This document shows positions 51,036 through 61,186 of a DNA stretch of 64,000 nucleotides, in pieces. The translations under genes were made by a program, and so were the position numbers. This stretch comes from Halicephalobus mephisto (Eukaryota > Nematoda > Chromadorea > Rhabditida > Panagrolaimidae): assembly GCA_009193035.1 (NCBI GenBank), contig SWDT01000069.1:220285-284284 (forward strand), in the 5' to 3' direction. The notes below the pieces were generated by a model that did not search any database, was not told the origin of the DNA, and saw nothing but the letters and a program-made list of their open reading frames with translations. How positions within the stretch are numbered: the first letter of the stretch is position 1; each line of letters opens with the position of its first letter.

Positions 51036-52024
51036 ATGATGGTCAGAGTTTCCGTCGGAATTGTGTTTTTGGCTTTCATGATGTGTTTGCCGTCAATTGC
51101 GGCGTTCGCATGTGGCTCCAATAGGTTCCAGAACTGGTTAGCTAAAATGGCCATCATACTGGACTGCAAATCCCGACTCTGTAAGTTAGCAAGAAATAAA
51201 ACTGAAGTTATAATGAAAAGTCTAGCTCAGAGGCGTAAAAGAGTCAGCTCAAATGATGGTTTTAGTAGCTAGACAAATTCTGCTGATTTTTTCAGAAGTA
51301 AAAAAAACGAATTTTGGAGTCCTAAAGCAATTTAAAATCGGGGAATTGATACATTCTTGATTTCCGATCTGTTGAACGTCTTTTTCCGGATATTAAATTC
51401 TCCAAGACTATCTTGGCAAGAATTTTGAATAGATCCCTCTAATTCTTACTGTCATTTACTCTCAATTGATGTCAGATTCTGAAAGAGTATCCTCGACTAC
51501 TCTTGATGGTAGTCAAATAAGGACATATTCCTTGCAGAATGGCTGCACTTTATGAGATCAAAAGTTAAACTACCTTTTAGAAAACCCCTTATTACTTTTC
51601 AAAACTCAGACAGGCCACATTTTTGAGATCTCGGATTTTGAATAAAGTGTCTATAGGGAAAATAAGATGTGCTGAATCCGAATCTGCTAGGAAACTTCCA
51701 ATGAGTAAATCAATTTGAAGGACGGTTTTCTAGCTAGACTTAAGACTTTATTGAATTTTTCAATCTAGGCCTAATCCGACACTCCTGATCAAATTAAAAC
51801 TAATCTTCGAAAACTTTGTTCTTTCAGCACAATTCAATTCCTGTTGCGTTGCCCATGACAAGTGCTACGATGCGCAGGCTGGGAAATCGAAATGTGACAA
51901 CACTTTCTGTAAATGTCTGGATAAAGCAGCTCAAGGAACACTTTTCTGTAAAACAGATGCTAAAGCTTTTTGCAAACTCGTCAAAAACCACGGAGACAAG
52001 GCTTACAAGAAGGCTGGAAAGTAA
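51036..52024 (+). CDS. Secreted phospholipase A2
   Basis: Two exons (51036-51180 and 51828-52024) give 113 residues. A signal peptide is clear (VGIVFLAFMMCLPSIAA), so the enzyme is exported. The active-site block is complete: NSCCVAHDKCYDAQ holds the CCxxHDxC signature with the catalytic His and Asp, followed by the KCDNTFCKCL Cys pattern of animal secretory PLA2. PLA2 releases the sn-2 fatty acid from phospholipids; in worms such genes are thought to serve digestion or defence, which is inference here. The mature part is short and lacks an obvious canonical calcium loop (xCGxGG), so its calcium site is uncertain. A 647-bp intron precedes the catalytic exon. A related gene at 54815 shares this intron position. 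Confidence 0.85.
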
Positions 52025-52043
52025 AGTTGTAAAAATGGTTCTA

Positions 52044-52049
52044 AATAAA
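52044..52049 (+). terminator. Poly(A) signal AATAAA of the PLA2 gene
   Basis: AATAAA lies 19 bp after the stop codon. Confidence 0.55.
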
Positions 52050-52721
52050 CTCTCATCAATGTCCAAAATAATTTTAATGACATAAGAACACTACTGTAAT
52101 TCATTTCAGTTGCAATAAACCGAATTCATATTTTTTTTTCGCACCTCGCGACAAAAGGAACAACTTTGAAGACACAGTTGGAAAAAGCGGTCTTGACGCT
52201 CATGCTTAACCTTTCTCGTATTTGGCAGCGTAGTGGATATGCTGGAGATGAAAATGCAATGTCTTTAAACCGCTCTAGCACACGTAATATTGGATACACT
52301 TTGCCTAACTTGGTGCCAGCCACACATTAGTATGTTATAATTCAAGTAAAAGTGCCGAAACTTGAATAAATTTTGTTACATATTGCTTACATTTATAAAT
52401 TTCCGAATCTGAATTTCTTTTGATGCTGTTGTTATATCGACTGAGTTTTCGTGGTGAGTAACAAACATACGCCTGCACAGTAGAATTAAATGCGGACGTT
52501 GATGTACAAAAAAGCTATCGCTGTTTGTGGAAAAAAGCACACATCAGAAAATAATTATCGCGTTTAATTAATGCATTGATTTTTTAAATATCTACTATTT
52601 CTAGTCATTCTAGAAAATCGTTCACATCCCCATTCTTAGTATGACGTGAATTTCGACTCTTCGTTGTCATAGGGACCTTTATTGGAAATTTGACTTTTTC
52701 TATCATTTTCAGTCTTCTTGA
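52050..52721. other. Intergenic region with an unassigned short ORF
   Basis: About 670 bp. From about 52136 to 52330 both strands are open and the sequence is less AT-rich than its surroundings. On the plus strand it ends VPATH-stop and includes LNLSRIWQRSGYAGDENAM. No family is recognised. An acceptor TCATTTTCAG ending at 52712 precedes the receptor's ATG. Confidence 0.4.
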
Positions 52722-53625
52722 ATGTTCCGTGATGAAGTTGACACGATTGTTCTTATCGTCAACTTTGTGGTTAGTTTAGCCGCTGCCATTATTGGTTTTC
52801 TTTTGTTCAATTTTCTACGCAGCAAGTCAGATCTTCAAACATGGTTCGTACTACTTTTTTCGATCTGGACCATGTTGCATTTACCAACATCTGGCTTATA
52901 CTTAGCTGTGAGACCGGGGACAGAAACCATTGTATTAGGCCAAGAGAATGTAAGATCGGATGATCTATTGTCCAAGGCATGGGCGTTTTATTCCTATTAC
53001 GAAAGATCTGCTGATTGGTATTCTGTATTTCTCATGGTCATAGACAGAGCTTATTTTCTGCTTACTGGTCGAATTCATCCGATGAATCTAAATAAAATGG
53101 GTTCAAGATTGCTTTTTATAGTTCTTTCGGCTCATATTCTCACTTTTTTAATGGTAAAACGAATTCTGGATACGCTTCTCTTGGAATTTATCGGAATTTG
53201 TCTTTGTGGGATAATCTGTCTCATTTCTGGCATTTTCTGGTTCAAATTTCGTGAATCAAGGATCGAACAGGAAAAACGACTTCTTTTGGTCCCGTTCTGG
53301 ATTTGCACAGTTCGGGCAGTGAAATTCCTCATACCACTTCACTCCACGAAGTATGTCCTATTTTTCATACAAAATATCAATATTCTGTTACAGAGCTTAC
53401 TTTTTCTCAGGTCCTTACGGAGCTATCGGTGAAGACAGTCTCCTCATTATTTTCAACGTTATAGTCAACATCGGTGCCGTAGTCTTGTTTCTTTCAATTC
53501 AGTGAGTTCCACGAATATCTAAGGATTAAAATTCATTAATAATGAAAATTTGTAGTTCTGCAAGCCGGAATCTATTTGTACAATGTTACGATTTCAAACG
53601 CAACGTGAATTTATCGAATCAATGA
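52722..53625 (+). CDS. Seven-transmembrane serpentine receptor
   Basis: Three exons (52722-53350, 53394-53501, 53556-53625) give 268 residues. Seven hydrophobic helices can be counted: IVLIVNFVVSLAAAIIGFLL, WFVLLFSIWTMLHLPTSGLY, WYSVFLMVIDRAYFLL, LLFIVLSAHILTFLMV, FIGICLCGIICLISGIFW, LLLVPFWICTVRAVKFLI and, after the first intron, LLIIFNVIVNIGAVVLFLSI. The IDRAYFL end of helix 3 resembles the DRY region of worm chemoreceptor families. The exon 1-2 join uses acceptor CTGTTACAG at 53393; using the later TTCTCAG gives a stop. An acceptor (ATTTTCAG) lies 9 bases before the ATG. It is short for a GPCR. The class (srg/sru-like?) is unresolved and the ligand unknown. Confidence 0.75.
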
Positions 53626-53633
53626 GTTTGTGA

Positions 53634-53639
53634 AATAAA
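53634..53639 (+). terminator. Poly(A) signal AATAAA of the receptor gene
   Basis: AATAAA lies 8 bp after the stop codon. Confidence 0.5.
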
Positions 53640-54814
53640 AGAAGGCGGTCATAAGTGATTTTACGAATTGATATCAGTGACCACAAACAAGAACATCATG
53701 AAAGAAGCTTCAGGACTGGCCAGGAAAACACCACTGTTGGGCATTTCTTCGGAGGTTCTTAGATGCTTCAGTAGGATGTTCTTAGTGATCCAATTCTGTT
53801 CAAACTCAGAGTAGGTGTTGAAGTGATTTTTGAAAACCAAAATTCATGAAACCCTACATTCACCATTTGTTCAATAGTCTATCAGAGCAACACTTAATTT
53901 GACAAATTGTTTTGAAACTTTTGGAATTTTTTCCAGTCCATCTACTGTAGACTTTAAAAGTTTCTCTTTTAATCATGTTATACGTAATTTCTCGATACTG
54001 ATTCATGTAATTCACTATTATTCTCATTCTTTTGATTATTAGGAATCAGTACATAAAGTCGTTTAAATAGTAATAATCGATGGTAAAGATTAGTAGACTT
54101 GTGGATTTATCGTAGAGCAGGATTCCAAAAGTTTATTTCTCCAGGTCTCAAGAAGTAAATATCACCAAAAAGAAAACTACATTGAAGAAATTTTGTTCAT
54201 TAGATTTGAAATTTCATGAATTGATATTAGAGATTCATGCATCTGAATTTTGAAGGTCAACTTGTAATTTCGAATGCAGGTTCGGAATCTATTGGTAAGA
54301 TTAATTTTGTTATAGATATCTTTTGTTTGAATCTGCCACTAGTCATAATTTTTGTTTTAGAAACTTGAAAGTTATGTAAAGTGATTGTTAAAGTTGAAAT
54401 TAAGAGAATGAAGTGTTCATAAAGTTCTTTGAAAATTTCTTTAAAGTGCTATGGAGTAGATTTTACTATTACAACATCAATTTTGCAAATGAAGAATAGT
54501 GATCTTTCGACAACAACTTGTTATAGGAGAATCTAAACTTGTTTGTTGACTTGTACCGCTATCTAACAAGAAATTCGGAATTGCGAGTTGAAATTTTTAG
54601 ATAATCCTCAAGATTTCTTACAAGGAAGTGATTTCAATAAAAGGTGATATAAAGAAATTACTAAGGGTTTTCAGTACTAATAGAAAGGTTTTTCGTAGTC
54701 ACAAAAATAATCTTGTTGTATTTTTATGACTGTTGTATGATTGATGATTAAGTTCTACTATAAAAAGAGATGACATAATTGAAAACATGTACTAAACCAA
54801 CTACTCTGGAGAAA
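53640..54814. other. Intergenic region, no gene seen
   Basis: About 1.2 kb of AT-rich sequence with no supported reading frame. Confidence 0.5.
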
Positions 54815-55312
54815 ATGAAGAATATAAGATTAAAGGTTCTCATTTTCCCGGCGGTATTTCTTAATTTATTCGAACATGCAGATGGCTTTCGATGTGGGGT
54901 CTTCACGATCGACAATATGATGGATAGTGTCCTGGCCAATATTAGCAGCAGCCAAAGTCAAAAGCGTAGGTTTTCGTTAGATGAACACATATTAGGCTTA
55001 ATGTTTAAGAAGAATTTGATACTTGTTGCGGAACTCATTATTCCTGTTATATAGATTGTAATCATCGACAAATAGATTGTGATATTCAGCTTTGCAAGTG
55101 CCTTCAACGAGTTGCAGGTGAAAATCGACATTCCAAAAAGGTTAGAAATTCTTTTTTTTAAATCAGTGAATTAATTACAGGCTGTTGGAACTCTGTGTAA
55201 CACCGTCCGGACTGTTGGTAAGGTAGCATACAATAGAAGTTGCGTCAAATGCCATAAAAAAGGAAAATGCTATTATCGAGAGGGTGTTATCGCCAATCTA
55301 CGTGGAGGATAA
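54815..55312 (+). CDS. PLA2-like secreted protein with altered catalytic Asp (probable pseudoenzyme)
   Basis: Three exons (54815-54965, 55010-55140, 55181-55312) join in phase and give 137 residues. A signal peptide (LKVLIFPAVFLNLFEHADG) is followed by a catalytic-like block FDTCCGTHYSCY, in which the CCxxHDxC pattern is kept except that the Asp after the active His is Tyr. LCKCL comes 24 residues later, as in the neighbour. The C-terminus adds CVKCHKKGKCYY, a Cys/Lys-rich piece absent from the other PLA2. The first intron interrupts the same position and phase as the single intron of the PLA2 gene at 51036 (five residues before CC), so the two are related duplicates. The missing Asp predicts loss of normal catalysis; a binding or decoy role is speculation. 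Confidence 0.75.
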
Positions 55313-56771
55313 TACCGTTTTTAGTAAATCTTTGTGCATTTAGTTCTGTTTATTTTTCTTTGATCTTAGAGTTATACGTGATGTTTGAAAATTAATTTTT
55401 AAAGTAAACTTTAATTGATATATAAACAACTAATACTACTAAATATACAATGTGAGCTGATAAGAATGAAGTGCAAATCAATAGGTAAACTTGACGTTTT
55501 CTTAAGATTAATCCATCCTCGAACTCTGACCAGTATACATCAATTAATTTAGTTGTGAGCGGACTCGATTTATTTCGGCCTACTGTACCGTCGTCAGATG
55601 GGGACTATTTCAGTTCCGTTACCAACTATTACAGTAGAAAGTTATTTTTATGGATGATCACTTTCGGTACCTGTTTAAATCCTTCTTAAAGTTAAATCGT
55701 GTGGTATTTGGCAACTTAAATTTGATATTTCTCATTTTGCAGTACTTTTACTTTATAGTTTTAATTGTATCCTCAAGATATAACATTATAGTGACATTTG
55801 AAAAAATATAAATTTACGAAATTTCTAAATGTAAATAGGATTATTTTTAAAAAATAAGTTTGTATTTTCAACGAAAAATCTTTTTTGTGTAGGACGCAAA
55901 AGGTCACGTCCAATGCACGATTGATCTTTTAGTAGTATTGTGTTCACTTGCAGTCATAAGATAGGTAAAGGAATGAACAAGTTCTCAATGATGTTGTAAA
56001 ATGAAAGTGCAATATTGGAACAGGGAGCAATAATTTGAGAAGCAGTCATATCTTGATAATTTCAAATAGATCAATGTTTATATTTTATTTTTATTTAAAT
56101 TCTAACTTGAAACTACTTTTTAACATGGATTTTCAATAATTACTGTTATTAGAATATACAGTACAGGTTTCCTTTAAAAATTTAAATTAAAGAAATAAAT
56201 AAAGTTTTTAAAACATATGGATGTTTAAGATCTCCAGATTTAGTATTGTTAAATGAATGAGTGGCACTAAAATCTTTGAAAAGAAAGTTAGAATCTATCG
56301 TAATTTAAATTATTAAAATCATAGTTGGATGGAAACATGTAGTGGATTTGATTTACTCCATACAGATCAGAGAAGAATAAATCAAAAGAACAACGTTGAG
56401 GCTCACAGACAACTTTGAGTATGAATGGTCAAGGAGATTAAAGAATATTTATACTCTAGCAATAATCGTTGGGGTTTTGTGAGTTGATGTATTCTGATTT
56501 AAGATTACAAGACATATTAGAATAAGAAATTATAGGACTCAACCGAAATGCCGATTTTAACATAAACTGTGTCAATGTCTTATACAATTTCTCGAAATTT
56601 AGAATCTATAAAAACAGTTACTACGTATCAAAAGACCTTCAGAATCCTATAGAATGGAAACCAAGGACAACATAAACTCTCTGAATTATATTTATAATAA
56701 CTTTTGGCCAAAAGATTAGTTAAACTCCATTACTTAAAGAAATTTACTTCAGTTTTTATCTCTTCAAGTTC
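55313..56771. other. Intergenic region, no gene seen
   Basis: About 1.46 kb, very AT-rich. No reading frame or splice pair worth reporting. Confidence 0.5.
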
Positions 56772-57894
56772 TTAACAGTTGCCATCCAAGACATCGCTCA
56801 AGAGAGTGTCACCAAGTTGATTGATAATCTCTTCCGTGGTGAGTGCTGCGCCGTTCATGATGTGGAAAGGCTTGTTGTTGGTTAAAGCAGGCCAGATGCT
56901 TATTGGGATGGCTCCTTGGCTGTAGTCGAGGACGTAGATGTTAGCGTTGTATGCAGCGATGGACTGAGCTATAGTGTAAGCGTCAGTAGGGTCCCGAATG
57001 ACGGAGTCCTCCCCCATGAGGAGAACGGAAAATCGTTGACCGTAACTGTATTTGAAGAAGTTGAGGATTTGAGTGAGCATCCTGGAAAACAAACCTTCAA
57101 AGAAAGTAATGATAAATTACTACAAATCATCGTTACTGTGTTTCAAAACATCAATCCGGAATTATGGATATTCCATTTCTTCCAGATTGATGCAACTACA
57201 GATTCTGAATTTATAAATCAGAATTAAAGACGTTTTTTACAAAAGAAAAATCTCTTAACACTTACGGGGCAAGATAGGTGTAACCTCCGTTAGGTAAGTT
57301 CGAAGCCGTGAAGTTGTATTCAGCCTGATTTACATCCCTCATAAAATCGAAGTAGTCCGTGATATTCATTCTTCTGTACACCATGCTTCCAAACTGGGTA
57401 TAAGCGTAAGAATAAGAATTCCACTTTCCTTGAATATGGAGCATACTTGCCAAGGCTTTGGTTATATTGAAGAAGTCCTGTTTCCTCGTCGTTGTGATAT
57501 CCCGAGTCATCTGTTCTATGAAGATGATTCCTCCACAAGAGCTGTTGCCGGGGGCGGAGGTTGTGATGGTCCACGATGGATAAGTGACATTTCCAGACTG
57601 GGTAGCTGTCACATTCAACGGAGGAGATGGAGTAGCCATCGTCATGTTTCCAGGCATATTTGTTGAATTTGCTGATGGAGGCATGGTGGGCATGGTAGGC
57701 ATCGACATGTTTTTGGGCATATTGGCCAAGTTTTGTTGAGGCAACATCTCATTTCCAGTCATATTCACCAAGTTTTGTCGGGATACGGTAGCCATTGGTA
57801 CGTCTTTCTGAAGATGTCTGCCAGGCCTTACCGGCTTCATTTGCAGGCCGGCACATGCTCCAACGAGAAGAATCAAGAGAAAGCTGGAAATCAT
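56772..57894 (-). CDS. Secreted von Willebrand factor A-domain protein
   Basis: Two exons (57894-57266 and 57081-56772) give about 312 residues. A signal peptide (MISSFLLILLVGACAGLQ) is followed by about 85 residues rich in Met, Pro, Asn, Thr and Ser, with many N-glycosylation sites (NMT, NMS, NST, NVT) and repeated SMPTMPTMPP-type runs, which reads as a mucin-like linker. The rest is a vWA fold: GGIIFIEQMTRDI in the position of the first strand, then FNITKALASMLHIQGKWN, YAYTQFGSMVYRRMNITDYF, and exon 2 with RFSVLLMGEDSVIRDP and ANIYVLDYSQGAIPI. The usual metal-ion DxSxS motif is not evident in the first strand, so metal binding is doubtful. Nematodes carry many such secreted vWA proteins, often with C-type lectin domains; none is present here. 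Confidence 0.82.
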
Positions 57895-60267
57895 TGTTGT
57901 TCCAATCGACGATTTGTTCTTCCTGGCACTGTATAAATACCCAAATTTTAAACTTTGTTCTCCAACTCCACCCAAGAAGTAATCTGCAGCACTCCTATTT
58001 TACAATCTTATCACCAATTAATAGCGCCATTCGCTTTGTTGATCGCTTCGCCTCATCCGAAAAATCTTTATCAGTGACATCATTGGTTACCATAACTATT
58101 GATGGCATCTTTGATCTGCCCACGAGGACAATTTTGGTCCTTCCAAATTAAAAAAATTACTGTATTTCTCTAGGGTTATAACTTAACAGCACGTTTCGCC
58201 ATAAGGAAATTGAATTTATAAAGTTATTATATTATGTTTAAGCCACAGAAAATCTACATATCGTGCATTCATTGTGTAGTTCAGTATTTTGAAAGTACAG
58301 TTAGTGTAATTCTGGCCTTTGGCTGTATTTGCCGTAGATTTTAAAAATTATTTATTTCTCAAAATGCCAAATACTTGAAAGTTACCACATATTGTGCCTG
58401 CACATCCATCAACACCATCTAGTGTTCATTTCATTCTGATCACCTTGCATCTCCAACTCTATCAAAGGTAGCAATATATTGAGCCGGCTCACATATATCA
58501 TCTTTCTCCAGTTTCAACAGATTGCTTGTCAGTAAATACAACAAGAAATGGAAATTGGAAGCTGGTTCATAAAACTGATTCGATGAGAAGGAGTTGATGT
58601 ATTCTAAGACCTTGCAAGCACGTTGCAGGAAATATTTCCATGATTCTGTATTGGAAGCTAGACAACTTTCCTATCAAATAGTGCTCAAAAGGCATAAAAG
58701 AAGTCCTTTCAACTTCTTCTACAAAGGAAGAAAGTTAATACTTCCAGTTCCAGCTGTAACTCTGGTAGTCTTTAGTAGGTTTGTGAATGTTGATTTCAAC
58801 CATATATGACATTTCTGTGAATTTTTTAACTCAGTATGTGGGTAGTCAATGTTTCATTTTAACCTGAAGTGGATCAAGTTCTTTATTTGAAGCAATTTAA
58901 GAAAGTGATCGAGATGATGTTGGGATATGTATGGAATTTGTCATATCTCAACCCATAATAGGTAAAAATGAGTGCTTCATATATCAGTCGATAGCTACGA
59001 GCTCATTTATTTAACAGCCAATGAGAGATTTGATAAGATAGGATGACACTCCAGTTATTAAGATTTTCCGGACCTATTTTTTAATTTAGTGATTCGTGTG
59101 TTTGAATAAAAAACTACAAGTTTTATATACCGTTGAATTTAATACAGTTAAGCCTCCTTAAATGCAACCCGAAGAAATGGGAGAAATGTTGCTTTTACAG
59201 AGGGGTCGCACTTATCGATGGTGCATTAATGAGGTTCCACTGTATTCAATTGCCCATTTTTCTATCGAAACTATTCAATATTATTGTTGGAAATTCATAG
59301 AAGAACTCAGAGGTTTTGAATGTCTTTCTGAGAACAAATGCTATGGGATCCACAAAACCTTCCGTACTTTTAGTGAAATCTCAAAGACTTTGACACTGGA
59401 CTTTGAGTTTTGTTTAAGTTTTTATGGCAAGTACAGTGTTCGGCAATGATTATGATTCTTGATGGATCAATCTGGATGACAGTAACGTTGATTCGGATGT
59501 ATTTGAATTTTGTAATATCGTTGATTAATAAGTATTAAAGTTGAATAAATTCAGATACAAAAGTGTAAGATTAAGACGCATTTTATATGAATTTGTACAT
59601 TTTTTACACAGAAATTTAAATGTTTTTACATATAAGCAAGAATTACCTATCATGAAGTAATCAGAGCCGTAGATTCTGAATAAAGTCAGAACTAGGAGTT
59701 GATCTATAGAATCTGGATATGTAGAGTTCAGGAATCTGAATCTCTGAGTTCTGATGGTCAACATCTGATTTTGGCTTAACATTCGAAATTTACAGAATTG
59801 GCTATTCTATTCCAATGTTTCCTGTTCGAATCTAAAAGTAGTTTTTTTTGCATAAAAGCTCTAACAATAAGGTGCGGAGAGAAGTAGAATGACTTAAAAT
59901 TATCAAGCAGAACATTTTGATCATTTTATCCAGTTCAAATCTCGTGTTTTAATCTTTATTTTTGTACAATTTCACATCATTTTATTTTTTTGCCTTTCAT
60001 GTTATTGAGATCAACTTGCACCGAATCTGTTAAACTTTGTTCACTCTCCAGTCCCATTAGAAATGGGTTATTTGCACCTGATGCAACAACTTGTTAACTT
60101 TTGCTTTATGATAATCGAGTTATTTCTCTAACTCTCAGACTTTCATTATTCAACAACTGTTATGGAAAAGGAAAAATTCCCTTCCAAGTCCTTTTTTTTC
60201 GATTCTTGAAAATGTACTTTCTGTTATCTCCCAAAATCTGAAACATCAGGTTCTCTTGAATTGATCT
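57895..60267. other. Gene-poor AT-rich region
   Basis: About 2.4 kb. Small ORFs at 58594-58809 and 59162-59449 (plus) and 59525-59782 (minus) show no recognisable family. Nothing is called. Confidence 0.45.
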
Positions 60268-61186
60268 AAAAAGTACAATGTGATATTCACTACCTGGATT
60301 GGAGAGCTTCCAACTGTTGCCATTTGTGATTACAAGCTGATTCATTCGGCTTTTGTCAAGGACCACGCTGAAGCTCTCAGTGGGAGATATCAATTTGTTG
60401 AACATCTAAACGTCATTCGTGACGGGATTCACGGAATATTGAAATCGATGGAGAAAAGTGGCGGGAGCAGCGAAGATTCACCCTCCAAGTCCTTCGAGAT
60501 TTCGGATTTGGCAAAAATCTGATGCAAGAAAAGGTCAGGAATGCTTGAATTTACATTAATTATTATTTTCATTTTAGATTCTGGTAGAAGTTGGACTCTC
60601 TTAAAAAAACTAGAGGAAGATGAAAAAGCAGGGATATGCGACATTATCCCGAGATTTGAGTCTGTATCGGATCCATCATCAATAATCTCCTTTTTGAGTA
60701 GTTTTGAAGGCCCCAAGTTAGAAGAAATTTTCAAATGAAACAGGACATTCAAGAACTTTTCATCCATCTGAACAGACCTCCAAATATCCTCTACCTGAAC
60801 TTTTCGTGATTGAAGAATTTCTTATATTTCCAAAGATACTTTGAGAAATCAGTTTATCTCAATGGCAAAATTTTTGATTTCCTCGAATAACAGATCAGAG
60901 AACACGACAAAAATATTGATTTTGATTCTGAGACAACAGATGTCTGAGGCGTTCTTGAAAGAGATCGACGTCAGGAGAAAATTCAAGGACCTCACAAAGA
61001 TAACTATTATTATGTCCAGCTCAAAAACATCTGTTTCGATCTCTGGATTGCTGGCATGGAAACAACAGCTACTACGTGTAGTTTGCTATTATCTACCTTC
61101 TGAATCATCCAGAAGTGTTGAAGAGAGCTCAGGAGGAACTGGATACTGTGATTGCGAATGATAAATCGAAGTTCCATTATCTATAG
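60268..61186 (+). pseudogene. Cytochrome P450 remnant (CYP2-like, worm CYP33/34 type)
   Basis: Pieces of a P450 can be followed in order but in different frames. TTWIGELPTVAICDYKLI and ALSGRYQFVEHLN start the fragment; one base is missing before NIEIDGEKWREQRRFTLQVL (helix C with WxxxR) and FGFGKNLMQEKV. After an intron-like break come LLKKLEEDEKAGICD and PSSIISFLSSFEGPKLEEIF, then FFEKSVYLNG, REHDKNIDFDSETTD and the oxygen-binding I helix DLWIAGMETTATT. A further shift leads to YLLNHPEVLKRAQEELDTVI. The N-terminal membrane anchor and the heme-cysteine region were not found within the next 2.8 kb. The family normally oxidises xenobiotics or lipids. With at least three frame breaks and both ends lost, this copy is dead. 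Confidence 0.8.

Noticed and set aside
53394..53440. Frameshift in the serpentine receptor
   Set aside because: Using acceptor CTGTTACAG instead of the later TTCTCAG restores the frame through the seventh helix.
58594..59449. Two plus-strand ORFs of 71 and 95 codons
   Set aside because: No family resemblance, and coding structure is not better than chance in AT-rich DNA.
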